Assembly: GCA_023897205.1 (NCBI GenBank)
Contig: JAHWDD010000001.1
Coordinates: forward strand, 7,502,001 to 7,566,000
Reading direction: 5' to 3'
From: Exophiala sp. HKRS030
Taxonomy: Eukaryota; Ascomycota; Eurotiomycetes; Chaetothyriales; Herpotrichiellaceae
DNA length: 64,000 nt
The position numbers and the translations under genes were made by a program. Below the pieces are notes generated by a model. That model was given only the letters and a program-made list of their open reading frames with translations, had not been told where the DNA came from and made no database searches. How positions within the stretch are numbered: the first letter of the stretch is position 1; every line of letters starts with the position of its first letter. This document shows positions 11,950-22,018 of this stretch, in pieces.

Positions 11950-13097
11950 GACAATGCAGCGGGGTTAGGACATGCAGACGGCGGGAGTATTTCGAATGGA
12001 CGAAGCCCAACGTTTAGAGTAAGTCGAGCACCGAGTGTCGTGGGTAGGATTTGTCCAAGAGGAAGAGGTGGAAAGTTGAGTTGAAGCCAGGACGCAGGCA
12101 AGTCGGTAGTTAGGAGATACTCAGGTAGTCTGGTAGTCTGAAAGTCACGGTATCGTACGGAGTAGGTAAGTCAGTACCTGAGTGCCGTGGTGAGTAGTTT
12201 TAGTTGGTGACACAATAAGGCGAGTTACGTAGCGGTGCGTTTAGTTGTCCTAGTCAGGTATGGATTGGACTCCGTAAGGTAAGTAGGAGGTGCACGGAGG
12301 TGGTTAAATCGTTCCATTGGCAGCGGCAATTGTGGCTTTGACAGGCTACCGGGCATTCTTTCAGGCCTTAAGTTTTTTGGAATCAGCAGCCGCATAATGC
12401 TTGTCTAGGCATGATGACATACAACTCTAGGGACCAACTGGAAGAGTCTGCTACGAGACTTCTAGGCGCTAGCGGACTGCTGCGGTTATGTGACATGCCA
12501 TGCAAACAGGCTGCACTTTTACTTAAGTTAGATTCCAAGGGGAAGAGGAAGGGGAAGGGAACTCCCGCAGGGCAGGCGCATATCGTATCAAACGTTGGGC
12601 ACCTGCCAATTGCCCCTCCATACTTCACAAAGTGTTGGCCAGTCAGTGCCGGTCTCTCCTTCCCCATGACCGTGGATCTCCTACAGTGGCGACGACGCCA
12701 CTTTGTGGCTGAGTCCACATAAACACGCAAGCACACTTTTAAGTTAGGTGGCCAGCAATGTTCACGACAATGACAACGACAACGGCAACGCTGCATCTAG
12801 TCGTTGGTATCTCACTCCTCCCGTTTCGACACCAAATCAGCATCCTCGAACAAATGCACCAAACTACTAACTAGGTTAATGATTGACTTCTCCCGTCAAA
12901 GGTAGTCGTCTGTGGCCAAGTTGCATCGCCGATAGGCGTGTTCACTACAAGGTCATTTGAACCCAAGCGCGTTCATTCTTTAAGCATCAACGCGTGAAAT
13001 CTACTCAGTCGATGACTGAACTTTGCTGAGGCAGGCTAGTGTGACGTCCGAACTGTGGTCACACAAATTTACAGAATATCATGAGAAGGAACTAGTC
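11950..13097. promoter_or_regulatory. Shared divergent promoter region of myosin I and APC2
   Basis: These 1.15 kb separate two head-to-head genes, so both promoters must lie here. Visible features are the 9-mer TACGGAGTA at 12156-12164, 207 nt before the myosin start, a purine-rich tract at about 12538-12561, and an ACTAACTAG motif near 12865. ORFs at 12383-12796 are not supported as genes. Confidence 0.55.
12156..12164 (+). promoter_or_regulatory. TACGGAGTA motif, copy 1
   Basis: Exact 9-mer, upstream of the myosin gene; it reads TACTCCGTA in that gene's sense direction. One of nine copies in the window. Confidence 0.45.
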
Positions 13098-15309
13098 ATG
13101 TTGTCTACCCAGACCTCGTCCTTGGCTCCTCCCCCGGGGTGTGTTTGGGTCAGTCTTCTCAAAGGATAACGTCAAACCACCCAAGCAGAGACAACGTTTC
13201 ACTTCTCTAGCCGTGCAGTCACTTCCGTATATTCAAGACACACTGCATGTTCATCTTCGATCCCTACTTGGCATCGGCGTTGAGAACTTCATCTATGGCC
13301 GCCCAGGACCGGTTCCTGGTCAAGGTCAGCCATTTCACAGTCACTTCCTGTCGTGTCCACCATGGCCCGAGATCAGACGACCTTCTGTCATAGATCATGC
13401 TGCTCAATCGGCAAAAGACTCAAAGTCGCCACTATGGGCAAGCATTTCTGGATGGAAAGATGGCGTCGGTGTCGAGGCTTTGAAGAAACTTCTCGCTCGT
13501 GTTCTCGATGATTTGATGACCGAGTTTATAACATGGTCGTACGCCGGCGTGTATCGTGAAGGCTTGTATCATCATCTCGAATTCTGGGTGGAGCACATCT
13601 TTTCTCGTACCGCTCATACTGTTTTGCTGAGTTTAGACAGCAACAAGGACGCGCGTGAATCTCTTCTCGAAGATACTGAAATGAGAAAGTGGCAAAATTC
13701 TGCTATCGCTCGCTTGGGTGCTCTCCGTGTTGAGGAACTTTTCGACATCATCGTCGATTGGGATTCTACTGCCCCAGCGATCGATGACCTGAGACAATTC
13801 ACCACAAATCCGGCCACACGAAGTTATCTTACCTACAATTTCGCCAATGCCTTACAAACACGACTTCTCCATCCAGGAGCCTCAACTATTGAGATCTTAC
13901 AACTCTACATCTCCATCATTCGATCCTTTCGAGTGCTCGATCCCAAGGGTGTCTTATTGGACCGAGTTGCAAGGAAAGTCCGGCGTTATTTACGCGAGCG
14001 CGAAGACACTGTCAAGGTCATAGTTGCAGGATTATTATCCGACAGCTCTAATGATGTTGAACCAGAGGTACCCTCCCTTCAAGATTCGGAAATCCTCTCC
14101 GAACTTGCCATCGAACTCAGTCGCAATTCCTCCAACTCTCAAAGCTCCATTGAGGACGCCGAATTTGACTGGAACAATATGTCATGGGTACCTGATCCAA
14201 TCGACGCCGCACCCGACTATATGAAATCCAAAAACACAGATGTCATTGGCAGTTTGATCACATTGTTTGACACCAAAGACGTCTTTGTCAAAGAATTGCA
14301 GGCAATGTTAGCCGAGAGACTGTTGAAGAACAAACCAGACTTTACCCAAGAAATTGGTGTTCTGGAACATCTCAAGATTAGGTTCGGTGACAGTACATTG
14401 CAGGGTTGTGAGGTGATGTTGAGAGATGTCTTGGATTCGAGGAAAGTCGATGGAGTGGTAAGAAAGGACCGAGGTATGCAATCCTCAACACAACCTCTCG
14501 CAGCCGACAAAACAGCAACAACACCGAAAACAAAAGAAGATGGAGTCGAGCTTCACGCAAAGATCCTCTCTCGTCTATTCTGGCCCTCTGTTCCGGATCA
14601 ATCATTCAAAGTGCCACAGGTAGTACTTGATCAACAACAAAGCTACGAAATTGGCTTCGAAGCGTTGAAACAATCAAGAAAATTGACCTGGATAAATGCA
14701 ATTGGTCAAGTAGAGGTGGAATTGGAACTACAGGATCGGCACTATCACGATGAAGTACTACCTTGGCAGGCGGCTGTGATTTACGCTTTTGACGGCGAGG
14801 AGAATGAAGACTCTAGTGACACCCATGATGCCGCGACTAGGACAGTAGCAGACCTCGCATCAGATCTAGATATGTCGCCGACTCTGGTTCGATCAGCTTG
14901 TATATTCTGGGTGTCGAAACGTATTTTGATGGAAAGTTCCAAAGACGTTTTCACTGTGCTCGAAAATCTTCCTGATGGCATTGATTCCTACACCAGCACA
15001 TCAAATACTTTGGATGTCGCCAATACCGACGCTGCAGCTGCTGCAGCTAGTATAGCAGCAGCTCAAGCAACCAAAGAAGTTGAAGAAGCTGAACGCAAAC
15101 AGAAGATGGCCATCTATCATCAGTTCATTGTGAGTATGTTGACAAATCAAGGAGCTATGCCTCTACCGAGGATCGCTATGATGTTGGGCATTGTTGTTCC
15201 GGGTGGCTTTCCTTTCAGCAATGAAGAGTTGAAGGAATTTCTGGCTGGGATGGTCAAGGATGGGGCATTGGAACCGGGCAATGGAGGCGCTTACAAGGCA
15301 GTTGTCTGA
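13098..15309 (+). CDS. APC2: Anaphase-promoting complex subunit 2 (cullin homology)
   Basis: APC2 is the cullin-like scaffold of the APC/C ubiquitin ligase and pairs with the RING subunit APC11 to drive mitotic exit. A single open frame runs from 13141 to the stop at 15309. Segments recognised as APC2 are VLDPKGVLLDRVARKVRRYL, REDTVKVIVAGLL, LKIRFGDSTLQGCEVMLRDV and the C-terminal winged-helix-like end LTNQGAMPLPRIAMMLGIV. The open frame has no ATG at its start, only GTG at 13141. An ATG at 13098 gives MLSTQTSSLAPPP in another frame and rejoins if one C is added to 13131-13135 and one G to 13136-13139, making 737 residues. That start is an inference; an unseen upstream exon is the alternative. 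An alanine- and glutamate-rich coiled segment lies near 15030-15110. Confidence 0.88.
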
Positions 15310-16182
15310 ACGGGGAGTACTGGTTTGGTGTATTGAGGAAATCAAGGATACCATTATTGACGACATGGAACAAGGAGCAAGTCTTAAGGATATTGTCGTA
15401 ATGCTAGGATGCGATTGAATTCCCAAGAGAGACATACGAGGCCTGGATTAGCTAAATCAGTCCCACCAGCTGGAACATCGAATGCCATAGTTCAAGCTCT
15501 CAAACCTCCGCCGTTCTCCCACAAAACCGCCATATGACCCGATACCATTTCGCCAAAACTCAATGTGATCAAACCTCATAGACAGGGGAGGCATATGATT
15601 CACAAACACACTCTTCGTATCTGGCGTATCTGGCGTATCGTGGATAGACGGAGAAATTGACAAGGAGAAAGACAGACCCATCTAGAGGCTTCTATCCTTT
15701 TTTTACGGACCAGCGACACAGTCACACAGATAGTAACACATTCAGGATTTCAACTCGCGATTCCACGCAAGACCCACAGAGAATCAGAGACAAAGATGTA
15801 TGCATCATTTCGCCATATTATTGCTTTTCCTAATATTTGATTTTATTCTTCTGTACGAAAATCTGTCTCAACAGCCGCATGGGTGTCAAGGGATCGTGCA
15901 AGAGCTCTTCTTAGACGGTACGGACTTAGATAAGCTCGAGACGTGAATGTGTTGAAACCATGGAACTCGGCGTCGTGAGGATCAGGTTGTCCGTTTGGAT
16001 CGGTCGAGGTTGAGCCCTTGAGCCCAGCTAAGGCTAGGTCTAGGGCCAGGCCTCAAAGGACAAGCCCAGAACCCCACAACCGTCGGAAGCGTTTGTTTCG
16101 TACTCGATTGGGTTAATCGCACCCTACGATCATCATCAACGCCACCACCACCACTCCTGCACTCCCGTACTCCTTGATTTCA
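15310..16182. other. Convergent intergenic region
   Basis: About 870 bases lie between the 3' ends of APC2 and the TauD-like gene. A 74-codon minus-strand ORF (15681-15457) is present but has no recognisable domain. The rest looks like 3' UTR and spacer. Confidence 0.5.
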
Positions 16183-17448
16183 TCAACCATAACCTCCCCA
16201 TCTAATCAGCATCCAACCTCCCGACAGGCGGGTATCATCGACCTGGATACCGCCCCTCTTGCGCTCAAAGGTATCATGGAATGGCAACCTCCAGCCGCCT
16301 TCATCCTGGGGCGTGCTCAACCACAACCTCATGAGATGACGACGGGGCTTCCCGGAATCCGGGCCGAAGTCACGATACGCGGTGCGGGCGTGCAGGATGT
16401 GCGAGTTGGCGACGAACTGGATGTCGCCAACAGCCAGGATCATGTGCAGCTTGACGCGCGAGCAGACGTTCTCCAGCGTCTCCAGCGCATGTACTTGCTC
16501 GATCGACAAGGGCGGGATGATGCCGGCGTCGGAGAAGCGTGTCAGGCTGCGCACGTAGTAGGGGTCCCATTTGCAGTAGAGTCGTTGCTCGGCTTGAGGG
16601 TTGGTTGGGTCCGGGGTTTCGAGGTACATGACGGATGTGCGGATGTAGGGTTCCTCGCCTTTGCTGACTTCGCCTTTGCGGTCGAAGTACCAGACGGGCT
16701 GGGTCAGGAGTTCGGCGACGTCGGGGAATTCGGCCTGGAGGATGTTCCAGACCTTGTGGACGCAGGCGACGTCGGATTCGCCGCCGGACTCGGCGCGGGC
16801 CAGGCAGAGGAGACCGACGACGTCGCCGTCGTCGGCGTGGAAGAACTGTCGTGCGTTGGTGCGGTAGATGCGCACCTTGTCGATCTGCGTGCTGTCCTCG
16901 CCCAGGTCTTTGACGTGGCCTAGGATGTGGCCTTTGCCGTTCTGCGACACCGGGTAGCCGATGTACGTGCCCAGACCGAAGTAGGCCACGCCCGATTTGT
17001 GCGTGCCCCATTCGTCGACGGGGAAGCCTTTGTACAGGATGAAGCCTTTGCCGTTGAGGAGTTCGTTACGCATGGCCCGGAGCGTGGATGCCATGTTCGG
17101 CAGAGGGAAGTTGCCCGGGTTGATGCCGGTCAACGGTAGGCCTTGGGCGAGGAAGTTGTCGGCGGCGGTGGAGAGTTCCGCGAGCTCTTCGGGCGAGAAG
17201 ACGTGTGTCCATTGTTCTGGGTGAGAGGCATATTCGTCGGCTTCCCAGACGGTTGGGCCGGAGATGGATTTTGGGAACGCCGAATATGGGTATAGTTGGT
17301 CATAGAGAGGTGGGTGTTGACCTGAGGTTTTGAAGCCGTCCGGGAATACTGACTTGTCGACAGGCTTCGATTGAGGTTGAGATTGTTTGGTCGAGGTGGC
17401 CGAGGTTGAGGGAGGTTGTGAGGGAGTGTCGACGGCGGTTGGTGCCAT
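16183..17448 (-). CDS. TauD/TfdA-family Fe(II)/2-oxoglutarate dioxygenase
   Basis: A single-exon gene of 421 residues. The Fe(II) ligands are visible as H204-A-D206 in FFHADDGD and a distal histidine in NSHILHARTAYRD (H353 by position; H350 is close by). The arginines in PRRHLMRLW suit the 2-oxoglutarate site. Fungal members of this type act on taurine-like or other small carboxylate or sulfonate compounds; the substrate here is not determinable. The first 40 residues are Ser/Pro/Gln/Lys-rich and low in complexity. GC content is visibly higher than in the neighbours, which is why a long antisense ORF (16174-16923, plus strand) exists; I treat that as a shadow. No introns are evident. Confidence 0.9.
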   Translation of the reverse strand: MAPTAVDTPSQPPSTSATSTKQSQPQSKPVDKSVFPDGFKTSGQHPPLYDQLYPYSAFPKSISGPTVWEADEYASHPEQWTHVFSPEELAELSTAADNFLAQGLPLTGINPGNFPLPNMASTLRAMRNELLNGKGFILYKGFPVDEWGTHKSGVAYFGLGTYIGYPVSQNGKGHILGHVKDLGEDSTQIDKVRIYRTNARQFFHADDGDVVGLLCLARAESGGESDVACVHKVWNILQAEFPDVAELLTQPVWYFDRKGEVSKGEEPYIRTSVMYLETPDPTNPQAEQRLYCKWDPYYVRSLTRFSDAGIIPPLSIEQVHALETLENVCSRVKLHMILAVGDIQFVANSHILHARTAYRDFGPDSGKPRRHLMRLWLSTPQDEGGWRLPFHDTFERKRGGIQVDDTRLSGGWMLIRWGGYG

Positions 17449-18641
17449 GATCGATGTCGACGCTTTGATCGTCGTCTAGAATAGATACCACGTGATTGGG
17501 GCTGGTTGTATACCTCACGATGTACTCGACCGGTATAAAGGAAAAACAGAACGTTGTAGTCCAACGTAGAGGCCGATGAAAAGGAGAAAGGATATCAAAA
17601 GGTTATAAGGATCAAAGACAAAGAAGAAAAGTCTAGACTTTTGTGATCAAGACGTAAAACCTCACGACCAAGACCTAGACGAGTAGCTCTGACGTCGGAT
17701 TACGCTATGATGTGAGGCGATCTAATTCAAGGATGCCCTCGACACCAGGGAAAACAGAGGGTGGTACGACAGCCAGTGAATTTGCCAGAGGTAGGGGACA
17801 AGTCCGAGGCCAGGAATTAATAGCAAGACAATGAATGCTCAAGGTTCTCGATGATGGCGAGTTCACGTATTGCACGGCCGCTGCAGTGTTGCAATCTACC
17901 AGAGGCAAGCAAAAACTTTCATGACAAAACAAGGGTTTGTATCCAATCCGAGGATGAGAGTGAACGAAGGACAAGATTGATATGGGACTTGGAGAGGGAC
18001 GGAGGGGTCATTGTGTCAGGTACTGGTTGATCAAATGAGGTGGAGGCATTGCGTGATCGAGCTTATGAGCCGGTGATGTGAACTGTTGGATATCTCCGTC
18101 GTCCACAACATGTCCAAATCCAAGGATCCTCAAGGGCGGTTGGATTTGGCTCGAGCTTTGGTTGCTGCGGAATTCCTTCCGAGAAGATGTGTGGATAGGT
18201 TGACAATGTCGGGTTTGATACTTTAGATATGGTGGTGCTGGATATACGAGGTGACATTGGCACTCATCATTCAAGCAATTTCGAGTCCAGATGTTGTCCC
18301 GTTCTATAGATATGCAGCTTCTGAGACATCTAGCTAGATGAGACACCCATGGACTGGAGTGAGATGCCGCGATGATTTGGAGAGTAACGTATTCTGGATT
18401 CAGTCGAACCGAGGCGTATTGACCAACTGGTCACTTGAGACCTGAAAGCGATGCTCCTGGTCGACGACAAATATATACACCGTGCCATGAATCACCCTGA
18501 CTGGTCTTTGAGAAGAAGGACTTGTTTCCGCAAATCGAGCCAGCAGCGACTATCCTCACATCCATCTATGCCTCTATCGTTTGAAGACCTCAACGCGATC
18601 CTTGAATAACATCCCATGGATTGTTCTCATGTAGTCTCCAT
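17449..18641. other. Promoter of the TauD-like gene and spacer
   Basis: In this 1.19 kb stretch a CACGTG lies near 17489, about 40 nt upstream of the TauD-like start. A minus-strand ORF at 18346-18008 (112 codons) has no family resemblance and is not called. Confidence 0.5.
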
Positions 18642-19073
18642 TCACATAACAATGCAGCATCCTGCTCCTCCCGCAGCCGCACCACCACTCACACTGACCT
18701 TGGATCCTTTGACCCTCATAGCACCACAGCCCTGAACCTTGACTGGGATCCCTCCCCCGCTGCCTACCAGTGGTGCCAAAGGTAAGGCATTTCCGTAACC
18801 ATCAGTCATTGTGTATCCGTTTCCTAGACCACCTTCCTGGCCAGGCTGCAATATGATCCTGGTCAAATTGCCGTCATAGTTTCCTAGATGATCACAATTC
18901 GGGCAAGAATGGGCGGCGGCCGAGACGAATTGTGAAGAGAATGGACCGCCTCGGATAGGTTGGTATTGGTGCAGTGGAAGACTGGTGAAGCCGTGGTGTG
19001 GAGCGCATGGTCTTACGATTGTCATCCATTTGTGTGTGCAAGTTTGTGATTTGAAGGATTCCGTTTGGCACAT
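18642..19073 (-). CDS. Small cysteine-rich fungal protein with C-terminal CaaX box
   Basis: The product is 143 residues from the ATG at 19073, in a frame also open upstream. I chose this Met because MCQTESFKSQTCTHKWMTI matches the usual beginning of a family of uncharacterised small fungal proteins, with spaced Cys/His pairs. A second pair follows as CPNCDHLGNYDGNLTR. The sequence CTTTCAG immediately before the ATG looks like a 3' splice site, so a 5' UTR intron is likely. The C-terminal half is glycine-rich and ends GCCIVM, a good CaaX prenylation signal (CIVM, with a second upstream Cys that could be palmitoylated). I infer membrane attachment, possibly with Zn binding by the Cys/His pairs. 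No function is known to me. Confidence 0.7.
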   Translation of the reverse strand: MCQTESFKSQTCTHKWMTIVRPCAPHHGFTSLPLHQYQPIRGGPFSSQFVSAAAHSCPNCDHLGNYDGNLTRIILQPGQEGGLGNGYTMTDGYGNALPLAPLVGSGGGIPVKVQGCGAMRVKGSKVSVSGGAAAGGAGCCIVM

Positions 19074-19495
19074 CTGAAAGGTCGGTAAGGCTTCAGGTAG
19101 ACTTTTGACTGCAGGATGAACGTGGGCTGAGTTTGACCTGAGCTTGATGAAGATCCCCTCTAAGGCTGTGATGTGTGGATGGTGGGAAACAGATAGTTTC
19201 ACTGGTGTGTAGCTGGCTGATGACGTGGTTGATGGTGGATGTTTCGTCCGATTTCGACGTGATTGAGAGTCAGCTCGACGATGACTGTTTCGATCTTTTT
19301 GACGATGCCGCGTGCGTTCGACGCGACAAGTTTGTGATAAACACAGCCCTCGATGACTGTTTCGTCGACGCAAGCACCCTTCCCTACCCCTGTGAAGGCA
19401 ATGGGTGCTGGTTTGTAACCTGCTCAGTCACAGCTAGGACAGACGTTCCACAACTCTTCACTGCCAGTAGATGTCAATCTCGATCCATTGCGGAC
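19074..19495. other. Intergenic region
   Basis: This 420-base stretch lies between the SDHAF3 stop and the CaaX gene start. It probably holds the 5' UTR and a UTR intron of the CaaX gene. No independent gene is seen. Confidence 0.5.
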
Positions 19496-19960
19496 TCATG
19501 ACTCCTTCTTTCCTGCACCACCTGGAGAGGAAGCGTCTTCAATGGCTCTCATAACGGCCCCTTCCTCTTCCTCATCAACACTATCCCTCCCTCTCTTTTG
19601 AATCGCTTGCATTAATTCGTACATCTGCCCGACTTGCTGGTCACTCATGCGGTCGAGGATCTGGGTATCAAACTTGCCATCCTTCCACTCGTCGCCTTCC
19701 AACTGCTGCCCGTACTGCTGCCACTCGGTCAAAAAACCGACAATGTGCAACGGGTTGTCAATGTCGCGATGTCGTCGAAACTCTGCTTTCACGTAGGTGT
19801 CACCAAACAGTCGTTCTTCAGGTCCCAGTCGTTTTCGGTGGATGCGTAACAGTCTTCGATACAAAGGTATGGGTGGAAGTAGGGCGAGGGTGGGTGCACG
19901 TTGGCCGGGACGGAATGGCTGTGTTACTGGAGCAGCTAGCAGGCGGCTGTAGACTCGCAT
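19496..19960 (-). CDS. SDH7: Succinate dehydrogenase assembly factor 3 (LYR-motif protein)
   Basis: This 154-residue protein belongs to the ACN9/SDHAF3 family of mitochondrial matrix chaperones that help the iron-sulfur subunit of complex II mature. The family core is clear: LPPIPLYRRLLRIHRKRL contains the LYR tripeptide at residues 33-35, followed by LFGDTYVKAEFRRHRDIDNP and GFLTEWQQYGQQLEGDEW. The N-terminal 25 residues are Arg-rich and non-acidic, as expected of a mitochondrial presequence. The C-terminus has a lineage-variable acidic tail (VDEEEEG). No introns are needed. The yeast name SDH7 (formerly ACN9) is applied by homology. Confidence 0.93.
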   Translation of the reverse strand: MRVYSRLLAAPVTQPFRPGQRAPTLALLPPIPLYRRLLRIHRKRLGPEERLFGDTYVKAEFRRHRDIDNPLHIVGFLTEWQQYGQQLEGDEWKDGKFDTQILDRMSDQQVGQMYELMQAIQKRGRDSVDEEEEGAVMRAIEDASSPGGAGKKES

Positions 19961-20626
19961 CTTCGATGCTTATTCGATAGTCCAGTGCACTTGTCGAGGA
20001 GACAGGTGAAGATGAAGCCAAGCTTGGGTAGGTGTTGGGGTGGTAGAAAACAAGAGCTGCCAGAGGGTTTGATCAAGCTCGAGAATATAGAAATCGTTGC
20101 TGGGAACTTCTCAGTGCCTGCAGATGTTAATGTCAATGAGATCATTACCATAACTTTTTTTCTCCATGAATCAAGTCCAGCTCCTTTCCGCCTCAGCCGA
20201 TGATTAACCGTGGGGTAAGACTACTTGGGCCCCAGATCTATCGATGACAACGACAACAACCAATATTTGTTGCTATGAACCGCATCTTATTGGCTTTTCT
20301 CATGTATGATTGTTATTTACCTAGATACTCTATCGCTAATGAATTTCAGTGCTTTTGATACATCTCACAGCTGCCACTCCTTGCATATCGACATGTGCTT
20401 TGTCTAATCTCAGACAAGAAAGATGATCCTCCTAGCCTTGCACTGATGTCCGACTGAAAATAAAACTCGAGGGTCCGTCCTCCAATGGGTATCTCTAATC
20501 GAATCGTCCGTGTCTCATAACCATGCAAGAGAAATGAAAAATACTGTACAATGGGGTAGAAAATTCGTAAGCTCATAACACATACGGTCTCAACGACGGC
20601 GTCCACAACCATGACCACAATTCACC
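19961..20626. other. Intergenic region
   Basis: These 666 bases hold the promoter of SDHAF3 and the 3' flank of the F-box gene. No ORF of interest. Confidence 0.5.
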
Positions 20627-22018
20627 TTAATCACAATCCATCGAATCGTCGTCGCCCGATTCCGAATCTGTGAACGGTCCGAATTCTTCGCGAAGTTCTT
20701 CGGGGTCGGCAAAATTGTCGTCCTCCAATGGATGATATTCTTCCTCGACATCGCCCGCGGTCACATAGAGATCCAACGCATCACTGAGTGAGAAATGTGC
20801 AAAATCACTCATGTATGCATCAGTATCGATCAACGACATGGGATACATGCGATCTGGATCTTCGAGCAGGCCCGATGCTTGAAAAGTCACAAGCTTGAGG
20901 TTGGATTGCATCTCCTTGGTGATTGCTGTCCACTTGCCGGTAGTAAGAATGAAAAATCCTAGTCGAAGTTCGGTGAGGGCCGGTTGTCGCTTTAGAGCAT
21001 CCATCAACTGAGCTTGAGTGCATGACAGACAGTCCAGGTCCAGCAAGGTGAGATTAGGCCAGGCTGCTTCTCCTATAATATTCTTCAGATCTGTACAGGG
21101 ACCGTAGAAACCGTAGTCGTCGAAGTTGACGGTGAGCTTCTCCAATTTGGATGCAGATGCCAGAGCATCACGCAGAATGCCTTTACTGAGGCCACCATAA
21201 CATCGCTCGACAGTGCTAATCTCGAGGTCTCGGTGATCGTCCTTTTCCAGGCGAAGGTTCAACTCGACAACACGAAGATTCTGAAAAACTTGACACAATG
21301 ATTCGCGAGGCAAGAAGCCGGTGAAGAACTTGGGACTAACGACATGAGCCTCAAGTTGCTGCAAGGTGGTGATGGGTTGGCCTTGATTGAAAAGAAGAAA
21401 CTTGAGTTGTTCCTTGGAGTGACGGGTGTCATGCTCGATAGGCATAGCACAATCGGTGGCAAAGGTGTTTAGGAATCTTTCGGAAAGAACGTGCTTACAT
21501 CTGCCAACTGTAAAAAGGACGACCTTTGTCAATCTTGGGAAATGTGGCAATGACTGGGGGAGGCCTGAAGATGGGGGAGATTTGAGGAGCGCCTGTTGGG
21601 TGTCGAAGAGGTAACGATACTTGTCGAATCTCTTGCCGATCTCGGTATGAAATTTGGTCATGTTGCGTTCGAAGAGTCTTCTCTCCCTGGGTGAAGCATT
21701 GAGACAGGGTGGTTGAGGCCGATCATGTCTGTGATGGTCGAGATCGTAGTGAGAGGCATAAGCATGAACGCAGCCGACGTTGGCCAGGACATTTCCCTCG
21801 TAGACGACGGTCTCGACGTATTTTCCAAGCACAGCATGGTCTGCAATTTCTTTCAACCGAAGCAATGACTCTTTGGTGCAGTGAAAACGCACCCTTCGAA
21901 TCAAAGCTTCAGCTCCGACTTCGGCAAGTCGTTTGTTGACACAACGCACATTTGCAACATTCTCGAAATCAAGATGAGCGAGGATTTTGAGGAGAAGTTC
22001 GTCCGGATAGTGATCCAT
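20627..22018 (-). CDS. F-box protein with acidic C-terminus
   Basis: Starting at the ATG at 22018, the product has 463 residues and opens directly with an F-box (MDHYPDELLLKILAHLDFEN, then VANVRCVNKRL), the Skp1-binding part of an SCF ubiquitin ligase substrate receptor. The rest contains leucine-spaced segments such as PNLTLLDLDCLSCTQAQLM and ALTELRLGFFILTTGKW, typical of degenerate leucine-rich repeats in fungal F-box proteins. The tail is strongly acidic (DSESGDDDSMDCD). The frame stays open upstream to an ATG at 22462, which would add 148 residues of low similarity; I prefer the shorter form because F-boxes usually sit at the N-terminus. The substrate is unknown. Confidence 0.82.
   Translation of the reverse strand: MDHYPDELLLKILAHLDFENVANVRCVNKRLAEVGAEALIRRVRFHCTKESLLRLKEIADHAVLGKYVETVVYEGNVLANVGCVHAYASHYDLDHHRHDRPQPPCLNASPRERRLFERNMTKFHTEIGKRFDKYRYLFDTQQALLKSPPSSGLPQSLPHFPRLTKVVLFTVGRCKHVLSERFLNTFATDCAMPIEHDTRHSKEQLKFLLFNQGQPITTLQQLEAHVVSPKFFTGFLPRESLCQVFQNLRVVELNLRLEKDDHRDLEISTVERCYGGLSKGILRDALASASKLEKLTVNFDDYGFYGPCTDLKNIIGEAAWPNLTLLDLDCLSCTQAQLMDALKRQPALTELRLGFFILTTGKWTAITKEMQSNLKLVTFQASGLLEDPDRMYPMSLIDTDAYMSDFAHFSLSDALDLYVTAGDVEEEYHPLEDDNFADPEELREEFGPFTDSESGDDDSMDCD

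Noticed and set aside
15457..15681. 74-codon minus-strand ORF between APC2 and the TauD-like gene
   Set aside because: Short, in a convergent 3' region, with no recognised domain.
16174..16923. 249-codon plus-strand ORF opposite the TauD-like gene
   Set aside because: It is antisense to a gene with clear catalytic motifs; the ORF results from high GC and codon bias of the real gene.
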